Source: Syntrophorhabdaceae bacterium
GTDB lineage: Bacteria > Desulfobacterota > Syntrophorhabdia > Syntrophorhabdales > Syntrophorhabdaceae
NCBI GenBank assembly: GCA_035541755.1
Contig: DATKMQ010000174.1
Span: forward strand, 1-64,000
Direction of reading: 5' to 3'
Length of the DNA stretch: 64,000 bases
Positions within the stretch are counted from its first letter, which is position 1; each line of letters opens with the position of its first letter. Positions 52,377 to 61,163 of the stretch are shown one piece after another. Under the pieces are notes generated by a model that made no database searches, was not told the origin of the DNA, and saw only the letters and a program-made list of their open reading frames with translations. Made by a program: the position numbers and the translations under genes.

Positions 52377-52805
52377 CTATATTTTCTTTTCGTCTATTCT
52401 CAGGGCGATATCATCGAGGAGCTTCTGCTCCCGTCTGTTTGAGGATTTCTTGAGGGCATTGAGAACTTTAGTCCGGAGAGTACCGAGCATCTTGAGCTCT
52501 TTCAGGAGTTCTACGAGCTCGTCCTTGAGCAGTGATACCTTTTCCTCTATGGATTCTTTCTCGCGCTTAAGGGCGTTCTTCGAATTGTCCAGATATTCGA
52601 TAAAATCCCTGATCACGGTGAAATCATTCCCCTTCAACGGCTTTGCTGTGATCTTTTGGTATGCCTCATCGATATCCGCATCGACCATTTGGATCTCCCG
52701 GCTGACCGCGTCAAGTTGCGCTTTCTCCGCTTCAATCTCGCGTTCCTTGTCTTCCATCATTTTTTCTTTTATCTCAATGATGCGCTCAAGGCGGTTCTTC
52801 AGCAT
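52377..52805 (-). CDS. fliJ: Flagellar export chaperone FliJ
   Basis: A 142-residue coiled-coil protein (RLERIIEIKEKMMEDKEREI, LKREKESIEEKVSLLKDELV) of the right length and position, after fliI, for FliJ, the stalk of the export ATPase ring. FliJ sequences diverge, so context carries much of the weight. A 130-base gap separates it from fliI. Confidence 0.84.
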   Translation of the reverse strand: MLKNRLERIIEIKEKMMEDKEREIEAEKAQLDAVSREIQMVDADIDEAYQKITAKPLKGNDFTVIRDFIEYLDNSKNALKREKESIEEKVSLLKDELVELLKELKMLGTLRTKVLNALKKSSNRREQKLLDDIALRIDEKKI

Positions 52806-52935
52806 ATGAATCCTTGTTTTTGCTCCGTGAGCTTATCGTGGCCGGCTTTGCGCTCGCCATTCATTGTCTCAAACCCCCATCGCGGCAGACGCGCGCGCTA
52901 CCGACGATCTCTCAGCCATAAGCCCACAGGTTTGA

Positions 52936-54261
52936 TCATACATAGAAGAGTATTTTCATGCTGTTGCAGGTTTCATCGAGGGTTACCCGATCGTCCACTT
53001 CCTGGACCAGAAAAGTCTTGACCTTGTCGATCATGGACACGGCGTAGTCGACTTTCTGATTGTTTCCCGGCGTGTAAGCGCCAATATTGATCAAATCCTC
53101 GGCCCTCTCGTATTCCGACAGTATCTCGATAATTTTACCCGCATATTCTATCTGTTCCCTGGGCGCAATGTCCTTCATGAGCCTGCTCACGCTTCTTAAA
53201 ACATCCACGGGCGGGTAATGGTTCTGATCGGCGAGTTTCCTCGAAAGGACGATATGTCCGTCAAGAATGGACCTGGCTGAATCTGCGATGGGATCATCCA
53301 GGTCATCCCCTTCGACCAATACGGTATATATAGCCGTCATGGTTCCCTGTCCTTCTCCGTTGCCTGCTCTTTCAAGCAACTTCGTCAAAAAGGAGAAGAC
53401 GCTTGGCGTATAGCCCTTTGAAGTGGGCGGTTCTCCGATCGCCAGACCGATTTCCCGCTGGGCCATGCTGAAACGTGTCAGGGAATCCATGAGCAAGAGC
53501 ACGTCACTTCCTGCATCACGGAAATATTCTGCGATAGCGATGGTGAGGAAGGCGCCGCGGACCCTGATGAGCGGCGGTTGGTCCGACGTTGCGACGATAA
53601 CCACGGAATGTTTAAGGCCATCACCTAAGTCCCTTTCGATGAACTCCCGCACTTCCCTTCCCCGCTCACCGATAAGACCGATCACATTGACGTTGGCCTC
53701 GGTGTGGCGGGCTACCATACCGAGCAATACGCTCTTTCCCACGCCGGAGCCTGCAAAAATGCCTATTCTCTGCCCTTTTCCACAGGTGAGAAGTCCGTTA
53801 ATACCGCGGAGTCCGAGGTCGAGAGGTTCATGGATTCTTTTCTTTTTCATCGGATTGACTGTATCGCGGTAGATCGGGATCGATTCGCTGCTCTGGATGG
53901 GACCTTTTCCATCCATCGGGTTTCCCAACCCGTCTATAACCCTGCCGAGCAGGCCCTCGCCCACGATCGCATCCACTGTCTTTCTCTTCGACAGGATCCG
54001 AGAGCCGATACCCACGCCTCTCAAGTCGCCTAAGGGCATAAGCAGGGTTTTGCCATCCTTGAATCCAACGACCTCTGCATCTATGGGCGCGCCTGAGTCG
54101 ACGGGATAAATAAGCGCCGCATCGCCGACCGAAGAAATAGGGCCCTTACCTTCTATGACCAGGCCCACAACCTGGTTAACCTTACCATAGACCCGATAAG
54201 GATAGAACTGGGAAAGAACTCTCTTCGTTGCGGATACGTGCGGATCAATCGATCTTTGCAT
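52936..54261 (-). CDS. fliI: Flagellar export ATPase FliI
   Basis: The export ATPase, 441 residues. GIFAGSGVGKSVLLGMVARH is the Walker A loop, DVLLLMDSLTRFSMAQREIG the Walker B/RecA-family segment, and GEPPTSKGYTPSVFSFLTKL is typical of type III ATPases. The gene overlaps fliH by 17 bases. Confidence 0.96.
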   Translation of the reverse strand: MQRSIDPHVSATKRVLSQFYPYRVYGKVNQVVGLVIEGKGPISSVGDAALIYPVDSGAPIDAEVVGFKDGKTLLMPLGDLRGVGIGSRILSKRKTVDAIVGEGLLGRVIDGLGNPMDGKGPIQSSESIPIYRDTVNPMKKKRIHEPLDLGLRGINGLLTCGKGQRIGIFAGSGVGKSVLLGMVARHTEANVNVIGLIGERGREVREFIERDLGDGLKHSVVIVATSDQPPLIRVRGAFLTIAIAEYFRDAGSDVLLLMDSLTRFSMAQREIGLAIGEPPTSKGYTPSVFSFLTKLLERAGNGEGQGTMTAIYTVLVEGDDLDDPIADSARSILDGHIVLSRKLADQNHYPPVDVLRSVSRLMKDIAPREQIEYAGKIIEILSEYERAEDLINIGAYTPGNNQKVDYAVSMIDKVKTFLVQEVDDRVTLDETCNSMKILFYV

Positions 54262-54847
54262 GGGTCAATTCTTTTCTCAGTTCATCGAGCTGAATGGAGA
54301 TTCTTCCATCGATATCGCCGAAATTGGTCTCGATAATAAAACCAGGTTCTTTCAACGTATCGTCCTTTATGATCTTGAGGTGACTTGTCTCGTCCGGGGC
54401 AATGAGTTCGGCGTCTTCTTTTCTCAGTCTGATTTGTATATCACTTCTCTCCTCGCAAAGCTCCATGGCTTTTTTTACCATCCTCATGACCGTATCTCTT
54501 TTGTCTTCACACTCTCTTAAGATGATAGCCTCGGCAAAAACAAGGGCCAGATCCGTGGCCAAATTTCTCGAACGTTCCAGCAGATCCTCTTTAAAGAAAG
54601 TCAGCTCCGAAATATAACTATTCAACCTTTTGATAATCGGATCGACTTTCTTCATGCCCAGCTCGCGTCCGGCTTTTTCTCCCTCGGCAAAGGCGTCTTC
54701 AAAGATTGACCGCGTCCGTTCCTCTATAGTCATTGAACGGTTCGCCGAGATCTCACGGGAGGCATTTTCCTCAAAGTAGGCAGTGAATTCGTTCTTGCTT
54801 TCCGGTTGGAAATCGTCGTTCAGATTATTGAAGATAAAGGGTTTCAT
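54245..54847 (-). CDS. fliH: FliH, regulator of the FliI ATPase
   Basis: A 200-residue protein with a central helical region (RTRSIFEDAFAEGEKAGREL, ERSRNLATDLALVFAEAIIL) and a C-terminal domain (SDIQIRLRKEDAELIAPDET, INFGDIDGRISIQL-like segment). It joins FliI to the C-ring protein FliN. Position between fliG and fliI confirms the call. Confidence 0.9.
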   Translation of the reverse strand: MKPFIFNNLNDDFQPESKNEFTAYFEENASREISANRSMTIEERTRSIFEDAFAEGEKAGRELGMKKVDPIIKRLNSYISELTFFKEDLLERSRNLATDLALVFAEAIILRECEDKRDTVMRMVKKAMELCEERSDIQIRLRKEDAELIAPDETSHLKIIKDDTLKEPGFIIETNFGDIDGRISIQLDELRKELTHAKID

Positions 54848-54867
54848 TTCTTCCCGGTGTGCTATGG

Positions 54868-55866
54868 CTACACAAATTTCTCGTTGCCTCTGGAGAGGAT
54901 AATTTTGCCTTCCCCTTCAAGCTTTTTCGCCACCATTGCGATCTTCACCTGCGCCTTTTCCACGTCAGAGAGCCTCACCGGACCCATGGCTTCCAGGTCT
55001 TCTTTTAGCATGGCGGCAGCCCTCTCGGACATATTGGCATATATCTTGTCCTTCATGGCATCAGAGGCCCCCTTCAAAGCGAGACCGATATCCTCGGAAG
55101 AGACTTCTTTGAGAAGGACCTGAATGCTCTTGTCGTCAAGCTGGACTAAATCTTCGAAGGTGAACATGAGCTGCCGTATCTTCTCCGCCAGATCTGGGCT
55201 TGACTCCTCAAGCCTTCCCAAAAGCTCGGATTCGAGGGTTCTGTCCATCTGGTTGAGAATCGTGGCCACAACCTCGACGCCTCCGAGTTGCTTGCCCTCA
55301 GCGCCGCCGATGTTCTCGAGTTGATCCTTGATCACACCTTCTACTTCCCCGAGTATTACCAGATCAACCTTCTGCAGGCTGGCCATGCGCATGATCACCT
55401 CGGCCTGCGCTCTCTCGGGAAGTGCGGAAATGGCGTCTCCCGCCTTCTTTGGTCCAAGAGTCGAAAGCACGAGCGCAATGGTCTGCGGATGTTCGCCTCG
55501 TAACACATTTGCCAGTAGTTTCGGGTCGCAACGCCGAAGGAATTCGCCGGGCATGCCTCTTTTCGTCTCGAGATTGCCTAAAAACGTCTCGGCCTTCTCG
55601 TCACCAAAACTCTTTTTAATGAGCATCTTGAATTTTTGTTCGCCACCCACGATCTGCCGGCTTCTCTTACCCAGTTTCGTGGTGAACTCTTCCTGGACTT
55701 TGGTTACTACATGGTCGGGGATCAATTTCAGTTTGGTTATTTCCTGGCCGATGGCATCGATCTCCTCTTCCTCGAGGTCCTTCATAATCTCCTTGGTCAC
55801 CTCGTCATCAATGGTGAGAAGGAGTATGGCCGCCTTCTTTACGCCCGAAATTGAATCGTTATCCAT
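54868..55866 (-). CDS. fliG: Motor switch protein FliG
   Basis: The rotor protein contacting the stator, 332 residues. AAILLLTIDDEVTKEIMKDL, FLRRCDPKLLANVLRGEHPQ (the EHPQ linker), and the C-terminal torque region FTFEDLVQLDDKSIQVLLKE with the charged SEDIGLALKGASDAM segment are conserved. The start overlaps the fliF stop by one base. Confidence 0.96.
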   Translation of the reverse strand: MDNDSISGVKKAAILLLTIDDEVTKEIMKDLEEEEIDAIGQEITKLKLIPDHVVTKVQEEFTTKLGKRSRQIVGGEQKFKMLIKKSFGDEKAETFLGNLETKRGMPGEFLRRCDPKLLANVLRGEHPQTIALVLSTLGPKKAGDAISALPERAQAEVIMRMASLQKVDLVILGEVEGVIKDQLENIGGAEGKQLGGVEVVATILNQMDRTLESELLGRLEESSPDLAEKIRQLMFTFEDLVQLDDKSIQVLLKEVSSEDIGLALKGASDAMKDKIYANMSERAAAMLKEDLEAMGPVRLSDVEKAQVKIAMVAKKLEGEGKIILSRGNEKFV

Positions 55867-57470
55867 TAGCTACCTTCTCGCACCCATTCTTTGATAATCG
55901 AACCAACCACGACCTTGTCCTTCATGGCGTCAGCAAGCGCTGACTGGGCCTTGTTTTCAATGGGGGTCACCTCCGGACCGGCGGTACCTCTCAGATAGAC
56001 ATCCTTGATCGGGCTTAAGGGTGCTCTTTCCACCCTGGACCTCAAGATATTGAGGAGCGGCTTCACCAAAAAGAGGAAAACGGCAAAAAAGATGGCTGCG
56101 TAGAAAGCATATTTTCCTACGCTATACATGACCTCTGTCTTTTCGGCGCTGTCAAGGGCCCCTTTCTCGTCGGCCAGTTTTTCAGCTTCGAAGGGCACAT
56201 TGAGGATCTCGATTTTGTCCCCTCTCTGTTCATCTAATCCAACGGCCCTGGCCACGATGCCCTTGATATCGGACAATTCTTTCTGTGACCGCGGGCTGTA
56301 CCTCAGTTCTTCTCCTTTTTGCACTTTTACCTTTTCGTATTTACCATCGACCACGATGGCAAGCGATACGCGTTTAATGTCGCCGTATGGTTCCACGATC
56401 TTTCTGACCGTCTTACTCACATCATAAGAAACCTGTGATTCCTCTCTCTCCGACTCGTTCGTACGTTCAGCGCCCGTCTCCACCTTTGGAGTCGTTCTGC
56501 CGGCCACGTTCGGAACGTTTGAGGCCACACCTGGAACGCCTCCAGGTCCTGCGGTTCTGTTCACGGTCTTTTCCTTGCTTTTCTTCTCTGAGGTAATGAC
56601 GCTCTTGTTCGGCTGTACCTCTTCCTCAACCTTCTCCACCTTTCTAAGATTCAATTCAACATTTGCCCGCACGATAGATTTGTTGGAGGGTATGAATCTA
56701 TCGAGCATAGATTGCACCGAGTCTTCAAGCGTTCTTTCTACGCTTTGTTGTAATTCGAACTGCTGGCCGGAAAGCACAACCGCCGAGGCAGGCCCACTCC
56801 CGCCGTTCTTGTAAAGGATCTTCCCGGATGAGTCTACCACGGTGATGTTTTCCGGCTTGAGACCCTCAACACTGCCGGCCACCAGTTGAACTATGCCGCT
56901 TACCTGATCCTTGGACAGGTCCTTGCCCGGCTTTATTTTCAGAAAGACTGACGCGGTAACGTCCTTTTCTTTTTCAGTAAAAAGTGTTTTTTCAGGGATG
57001 GCGATATGGACTCTAGACGCCTTTATCTCCGGCATCTGGTTGATCGTCCTTGAAAGTTCCCCCTGGATTGCCCTCTTATAATTCACGTTCTGCATAAACT
57101 CGGTCATACCGTAATTTGTCTTATCAAAGAGCTCGAAGCCCATTCCCGCACCACCGGGCAATGCATTCTGTCCGGCAAGCATGAGCCGGATATCATAGAC
57201 CCGATCTTTGGGTACATAGATGGCTGACCCCCCGAGGCCGAGCTTATAGGGCACTTTGAGTTCTTTGAGTTTGGCTACGACCATGGAGGCGTCTTCGGTG
57301 GAAAGACCGGCAAAGAGCGTGCTGTAGTTTTCCTTCTGCAACAAAGACAGGCCGAGGATGGACCCACCAACAACCACAATCAAGAGGAATAGATACGTAT
57401 AGAGTTTGTTCTTGGGCGTGGTCTTCAGGTAATTTCTCGCGTTGTTAAGGACGTCGTCGGATCCAGCCAT
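55866..57470 (-). CDS. fliF: MS-ring protein FliF
   Basis: The MS-ring subunit, 534 residues. The first membrane helix (YTYLFLLIVVVGGSILGLSL) is followed by the ring-building motif domain (YSTLFAGLSTEDASMVVAKL, GMGFELFDKTNYGMTEFMQN, SRTINQMPEIKASRVHIAIP). The second helix (YAFYAAIFFAVFLFLVKPLL) precedes the FliG-binding C-terminus. An acidic/basic linker at ~290-350 is low complexity. Confidence 0.96.
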   Translation of the reverse strand: MAGSDDVLNNARNYLKTTPKNKLYTYLFLLIVVVGGSILGLSLLQKENYSTLFAGLSTEDASMVVAKLKELKVPYKLGLGGSAIYVPKDRVYDIRLMLAGQNALPGGAGMGFELFDKTNYGMTEFMQNVNYKRAIQGELSRTINQMPEIKASRVHIAIPEKTLFTEKEKDVTASVFLKIKPGKDLSKDQVSGIVQLVAGSVEGLKPENITVVDSSGKILYKNGGSGPASAVVLSGQQFELQQSVERTLEDSVQSMLDRFIPSNKSIVRANVELNLRKVEKVEEEVQPNKSVITSEKKSKEKTVNRTAGPGGVPGVASNVPNVAGRTTPKVETGAERTNESEREESQVSYDVSKTVRKIVEPYGDIKRVSLAIVVDGKYEKVKVQKGEELRYSPRSQKELSDIKGIVARAVGLDEQRGDKIEILNVPFEAEKLADEKGALDSAEKTEVMYSVGKYAFYAAIFFAVFLFLVKPLLNILRSRVERAPLSPIKDVYLRGTAGPEVTPIENKAQSALADAMKDKVVVGSIIKEWVREGS

Positions 57471-57473
57471 GGC

Positions 57474-57773
57474 TTACACCTGTATCCTCATGATTTCTTC
57501 ATAGGCGCTGATGATCTTGTTCCTGACCTGCATCATCATCTGGAAGGTCAGATCGGCCTTTTCAAGGGCTATCATCGTACTGTGGATGTCCTGCGTCTCC
57601 ATATTTACAAGTTTTTCTACCTCCTGGTTGGTTTCCTTCTCGATTTCACCCACTTTCTTGATGGAATCTTTCAACGCATCACTGAAGGAGGTCTTGGCCG
57701 GTTCAGCCGCTCCACCTTTCTTGATCTGATTCACATCGGGAAAATTATCGAACGTAAAGGTTTCAACCTTCAT
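57474..57773 (-). CDS. fliE: MS ring-rod junction protein FliE
   Basis: A 99-residue adaptor. SFSDALKDSIKKVGEIEKET followed by MIALEKADLTFQMMMQVRNK and the end AYEEIMRIQV is the FliE signature. It lies between flgC and fliF as usual. Confidence 0.94.
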   Translation of the reverse strand: MKVETFTFDNFPDVNQIKKGGAAEPAKTSFSDALKDSIKKVGEIEKETNQEVEKLVNMETQDIHSTMIALEKADLTFQMMMQVRNKIISAYEEIMRIQV

Positions 57774-57782
57774 ACATCACCC

Positions 57783-58217
57783 CTATTGTTTTCCGATTTC
57801 AAGAGACTTTATAATCATCTCTTTGGTCGTGTTGAGAACATTGATATTCGCTTCGTAGGCGCGGGTAGCAGCAACCATATCGGTCATTTCTTCCATAAGA
57901 TTCACATTCGGGTATGTTACGTAACCGTCCTGGTCTGCGTCGGGATGATTAGGATCATAGACCTTTTCAAAGGACTTGGGACTCTCCTGGATGGAATCGA
58001 CCTTTACACCCTCGATGCTCTTGGAGAGAAGTCCATTGAAGCTTTTGTCTTCCGACACATCGGACGTGGTAAAGACAACTTCCTTCTTCTTATAGGGCCC
58101 GCCTTCAGCCGTCTTGGTCGTGTGGACATTGGAAAGGTTCGAGGCGACGACCTCCATCCTTGTCCTCTGCGCCTTTAACCCGGACGCGCTGATTCTTAAT
58201 ATATCAAGAATTCCCAT
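57783..58217 (-). CDS. flgC: Proximal rod protein FlgC
   Basis: A 144-residue rod protein. ILRISASGLKAQRTRMEVVA followed by SNLSNVHTTKTAEGGPYKKK and the C-terminus YPNVNLMEEMTDMVAATRAY are typical of FlgC. It starts four bases after flgB ends. Confidence 0.95.
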   Translation of the reverse strand: MGILDILRISASGLKAQRTRMEVVASNLSNVHTTKTAEGGPYKKKEVVFTTSDVSEDKSFNGLLSKSIEGVKVDSIQESPKSFEKVYDPNHPDADQDGYVTYPNVNLMEEMTDMVAATRAYEANINVLNTTKEMIIKSLEIGKQ

Positions 58218-58221
58218 AACG

Positions 58222-58575
58222 CTACTTCCCCTCCCTGATGATATATCTCATAATGGAAAATTGTTTGGCTGCGACCTGAACCAGGGAGTGAAACATGAGC
58301 TGGTTCTCCGTAAGTTTCACCATCTGGTTCTCGAGATTAACCGTATTGCCGTCGATGCTGGACAGACCGTCATTCTCCTGATTCTCTGTGACCTCGAAGT
58401 CGCTGTTTGCAAAGCTCGCTTGATCAGAGTCTATTCTTCTCGCAAGCTCTTTTTTAAAATCGATGTCTTTCTCTTTGTAGGCCGGAGTTTCCGCATTGGC
58501 AATATTTCCGGATATCACCCGATGGTAGTATGTCCGAATGTTAAGCGCCTTCTCGATCAGGTTGATCATGTCCAT
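58222..58575 (-). CDS. flgB: Proximal rod protein FlgB
   Basis: A 117-residue rod protein. LNIRTYYHRVISGNIANAET, PAYKEKDIDFKKEL and the C-terminal LMFHSLVQVAAKQFSIMRYI match FlgB. It starts one base after the stop of the sigma-54 regulator, so it is transcribed together with fleS-fleR. Confidence 0.94.
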   Translation of the reverse strand: MDMINLIEKALNIRTYYHRVISGNIANAETPAYKEKDIDFKKELARRIDSDQASFANSDFEVTENQENDGLSSIDGNTVNLENQMVKLTENQLMFHSLVQVAAKQFSIMRYIIREGK

Positions 58576-58576
58576 C

Positions 58577-59872
58577 TCAATACTCCTTAACAGGGACCTC
58601 TATGCCTGACGTCCGGTACTCGTTGATCTTGTTCCTGAGCGTTCTCACCGTGATGCCGAGGATAGAAGCTGCTTTGGTCCTGTTGCCTCTGACCGACCTT
58701 AAAGCATCAAGAATGAGTTTTGTTTCCATCTCTTTCATCGAGCCCGAGCCGGCACAACTTTCCTGCGTATTATCGATATCCTTCAGGTGCGTCAATTTAA
58801 TAACGGCAGCTCCCGACATGATGCACGCCCGGGAAATGAAGTTCTCCAGCTCCCGCACATTGCCTCGCCACGGTCTCTCTTTCAGGTATTCGACCGCCTC
58901 ACTTTCAATACCCACGTCGGCGCCCTTGGCATGTTTTCTCAGAAAGTAATCGACCAACGGCTCGATGTCATCTTTTCGCTCACGAAGGGCCGGCACGGTG
59001 ATAGGGAAAACATGAAGGCGATAGAAAAGATCTTCCCTGAATTTTCCTTCCTTTACCTGTCTCATAATGTCACGGTTCGTCGTGGCCACAACCCTCACAT
59101 CCACATGCTTGGGATACTTGGACCCGATGACCTCAATCTCTTTTTCCTGAAGCACTCTTAAGAGTTTTGCCTGGAGCCTCAAGTCCATTTCCGTTATCTC
59201 GTCGAGCAGGATCGTTCCCTTATCCGCAAGCTCGAATTTCCCCAATTTCCTCGCAATCGCTCCGGTAAAGGCACCCTTTTCATATCCGAAGAGTTCGCTT
59301 TCGAGAAGCGTCTCGGGCAAGGCCGCGCAGTTCACGGCAATAAAAGGTTTGTCGTGCCTTTCGCTATTCTCGTGAATATATTTGGAGATCAGCTCTTTTC
59401 CCACGCCGCTTTCGCCGAGTATCAGGACCGTGGCGTCCGATTTTGCCACCCTTTCCGCCTTGAGGAGAACCTCTTTCATGGGTCTCGAAACGTGTACTAT
59501 CTTCCCGTTATTCGCTCCGAGCGCCCTTTTGACGAGGCCATACAGGGTGTCGGTGTTAAACGGTTTCTGGATATAGTCGTAGGCGCCTTCTTTGATGACC
59601 CGCACGGCGTCTTGAACCGTCCCGTATCCCGTGATGAGAATAACGGGCATGCAAGGGGATGATTCCTTAACGCGTTTGAGAAGGTCTATTCCGGTAACAT
59701 TAGGCATCTTGACGTCGGTAATGAGGAGATCGAACATATGCCTTTCCATTTCCTCAAGAGCTCTCTTCCCATCCTCGGCCAGGGCCACGTTGTAACCTTC
59801 CCGCGCCAGGGACTCCTTAAGGGCGATTCTCATGTGGTTGTCATCATCCACGACCAGGACATTTGTTTTCAT
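58577..59872 (-). CDS. flrC: FleR/FlrC-like sigma-54 flagellar response regulator
   Basis: An NtrC-type activator, 431 residues: receiver with Asp53 (ITDVKMPNVTG), AAA+ domain with GESGVGKELISKYI, the sigma-54 contact GAFTGA (ELFGYEKGAFTGAIAR) and ILLDEITEM, and a Fis-type HTH at the end (NRTKAASILGITVRTLRNKI). The ATG at 59872 overlaps the kinase stop (ATGA) and gives the proper receiver start; an upstream start would add 17 residues. With the kinase before it and flgB after it, it is the likely activator of mid-class genes (fliK, flgF operons). The name follows this position and is an inference. Confidence 0.88.
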   Translation of the reverse strand: MKTNVLVVDDDNHMRIALKESLAREGYNVALAEDGKRALEEMERHMFDLLITDVKMPNVTGIDLLKRVKESSPCMPVILITGYGTVQDAVRVIKEGAYDYIQKPFNTDTLYGLVKRALGANNGKIVHVSRPMKEVLLKAERVAKSDATVLILGESGVGKELISKYIHENSERHDKPFIAVNCAALPETLLESELFGYEKGAFTGAIARKLGKFELADKGTILLDEITEMDLRLQAKLLRVLQEKEIEVIGSKYPKHVDVRVVATTNRDIMRQVKEGKFREDLFYRLHVFPITVPALRERKDDIEPLVDYFLRKHAKGADVGIESEAVEYLKERPWRGNVRELENFISRACIMSGAAVIKLTHLKDIDNTQESCAGSGSMKEMETKLILDALRSVRGNRTKAASILGITVRTLRNKINEYRTSGIEVPVKEY

Positions 59873-60969
59873 ACGATCGATAACCTTTCCTTCGGGATAT
59901 AGATGAGAAAAGAGGAACCGCAATTCTCAGCAGATTCCACTTCGATGTAGCCGCCGTGGGCCTTCACAATATTATAGACAATGAACAGACCAAGTCCCAC
60001 GCCTTTGTCCTTTGTTGTGAAAAAAGGATTGAAAATGTTTTTCCTCACTTCTTCAGGCATGCCCACACCATTATCACCGATAATGAGTACCGAGAATCTA
60101 CCGTTCTCTTTTATGTCTACCTTTATTCTTCCCCTGGCCTGCACGGCCTCTATGGCGTTGCTGATCAGGTTCATGATCACAAGCTTCATGAGGTCAGGGT
60201 CAAAATAGGCATGCCCCTCGCAGGAAGGATTGAATTCAGTTTCTATCTCGCGGACGCTGATTGAGACGCTCATGAATTCAAGGGTGTCTCGAACAATATC
60301 GAGTAACGGGGCCTGCTTCAAGGCGAGCGTCCTGGGCCGTGTATAGGAAAGTATGTTATTGATTACCCTGTCCACGGTCTTGACCCCGAAAAGGATATAG
60401 TCGACATACTTTTTTTGGCTCTTCTTGAGTTTTTCCGAGAGGAGCATGGAAAGAAAGAGCTCCATGCTTCCCAGGGGGTTCTTGATCTCGTGCGCGATGC
60501 GGGCTGCCATCTCCCCCATGGCCATGAGGCGCTCATCTCGTTCCGTTCTTTCCTTTGCCTTCTCGATTTCCGTCACGTCTTCGATGGCTATAACCTCTTT
60601 TCCATCGAAACCATTGGGAAGTTTCTCTTTTTTCCATCGGTAGAATCCTCTTCCGTTTTTCACCTCTCCGGTCTTACGCACGTTATTATTTAAGGTGCTG
60701 ATCAAGCCTTCGGAGACAAGTTCTTCGGCCTGTTTGTTAACAAACAACACCGATTTCTTGTCCACGACTGCAACACCTACGGGCAGAGAATCGAGAATCG
60801 TATAGAGGTACTCGCTCGCCCGCTCAAGGGCCCTGTTCTTCTCTTCGACCTGATCTTTCAACTCTCTTATCTGATTCTCCAGGACCGCATAGTAATTGAC
60901 GATAGAGTCTGAGGCTTTTGAGAATTCGTTGAAGGCGTTCTCGAGTAATTTCCTATTCGGTATTGGCAT
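59869..60969 (-). CDS. flrB: FleS/FlrB-like cytoplasmic PAS histidine kinase
   Basis: A 366-residue soluble kinase: N-terminal coiled coil (RELKDQVEEKNRALERASEY), PAS domain (~55-140, ILDSLPVGVAVVDKKSVLFV), HisKA with His160 (MGEMAARIAHEIKNPLGSME) and HATPase (MNLISNAIEAVQ, GDNGVGMP, FFTTKDKGVGLGLFIV). No membrane helix, as in FlrB/FleS and FlgS, which sense basal-body or export-gate assembly. The ATG sits one base after the start predicted from the sigma-54 promoter, and no ribosome site is visible. Confidence 0.88.
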   Translation of the reverse strand: MPIPNRKLLENAFNEFSKASDSIVNYYAVLENQIRELKDQVEEKNRALERASEYLYTILDSLPVGVAVVDKKSVLFVNKQAEELVSEGLISTLNNNVRKTGEVKNGRGFYRWKKEKLPNGFDGKEVIAIEDVTEIEKAKERTERDERLMAMGEMAARIAHEIKNPLGSMELFLSMLLSEKLKKSQKKYVDYILFGVKTVDRVINNILSYTRPRTLALKQAPLLDIVRDTLEFMSVSISVREIETEFNPSCEGHAYFDPDLMKLVIMNLISNAIEAVQARGRIKVDIKENGRFSVLIIGDNGVGMPEEVRKNIFNPFFTTKDKGVGLGLFIVYNIVKAHGGYIEVESAENCGSSFLIYIPKERLSIV

Positions 60970-60980
60970 GTTTTACAATT

Positions 60981-60996
60981 TGCAAGAAGTGTACCA
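60981..60996 (-). promoter_or_regulatory. Sigma-54 promoter of the fleS-fleR-flgBC-fliE-J operon
   Basis: On the minus strand TGGTACA-CTTC-TTGCA: GG and GC are 10 bases apart, TTGCA is perfect, and the -24 element has two changes (TGGTACA against TGGCACG). The predicted start near 60970 is one base before the kinase ATG. Confidence 0.65.
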
Positions 60997-61140
60997 GAAG
61001 GATAAGGGTGACAACCGAATGGTGATCGTTAAGCGAGAAATATGAATGTTGCTCTTGATTTACCTATTGCCGGGGTGACTCGCAAGGTTCTCATTGATGC
61101 TACTGAATGCCTAACCACCGGCTGCTTACTTTCTTTGTTC

Positions 61141-61154
61141 GTCATTATTTTGAC
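61141..61154. promoter_or_regulatory. FleQ-box-like palindrome upstream of fleS
   Basis: GTCA-TTATTT-TGAC, the same half-sites and spacing as the box upstream of fliL and as the published FleQ consensus. It is centred about 177 bp upstream of the predicted fleS start and 10 bases after the stop of the FleQ-like regulator. Confidence 0.58.
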
Positions 61155-61163
61155 AGAATGGTT

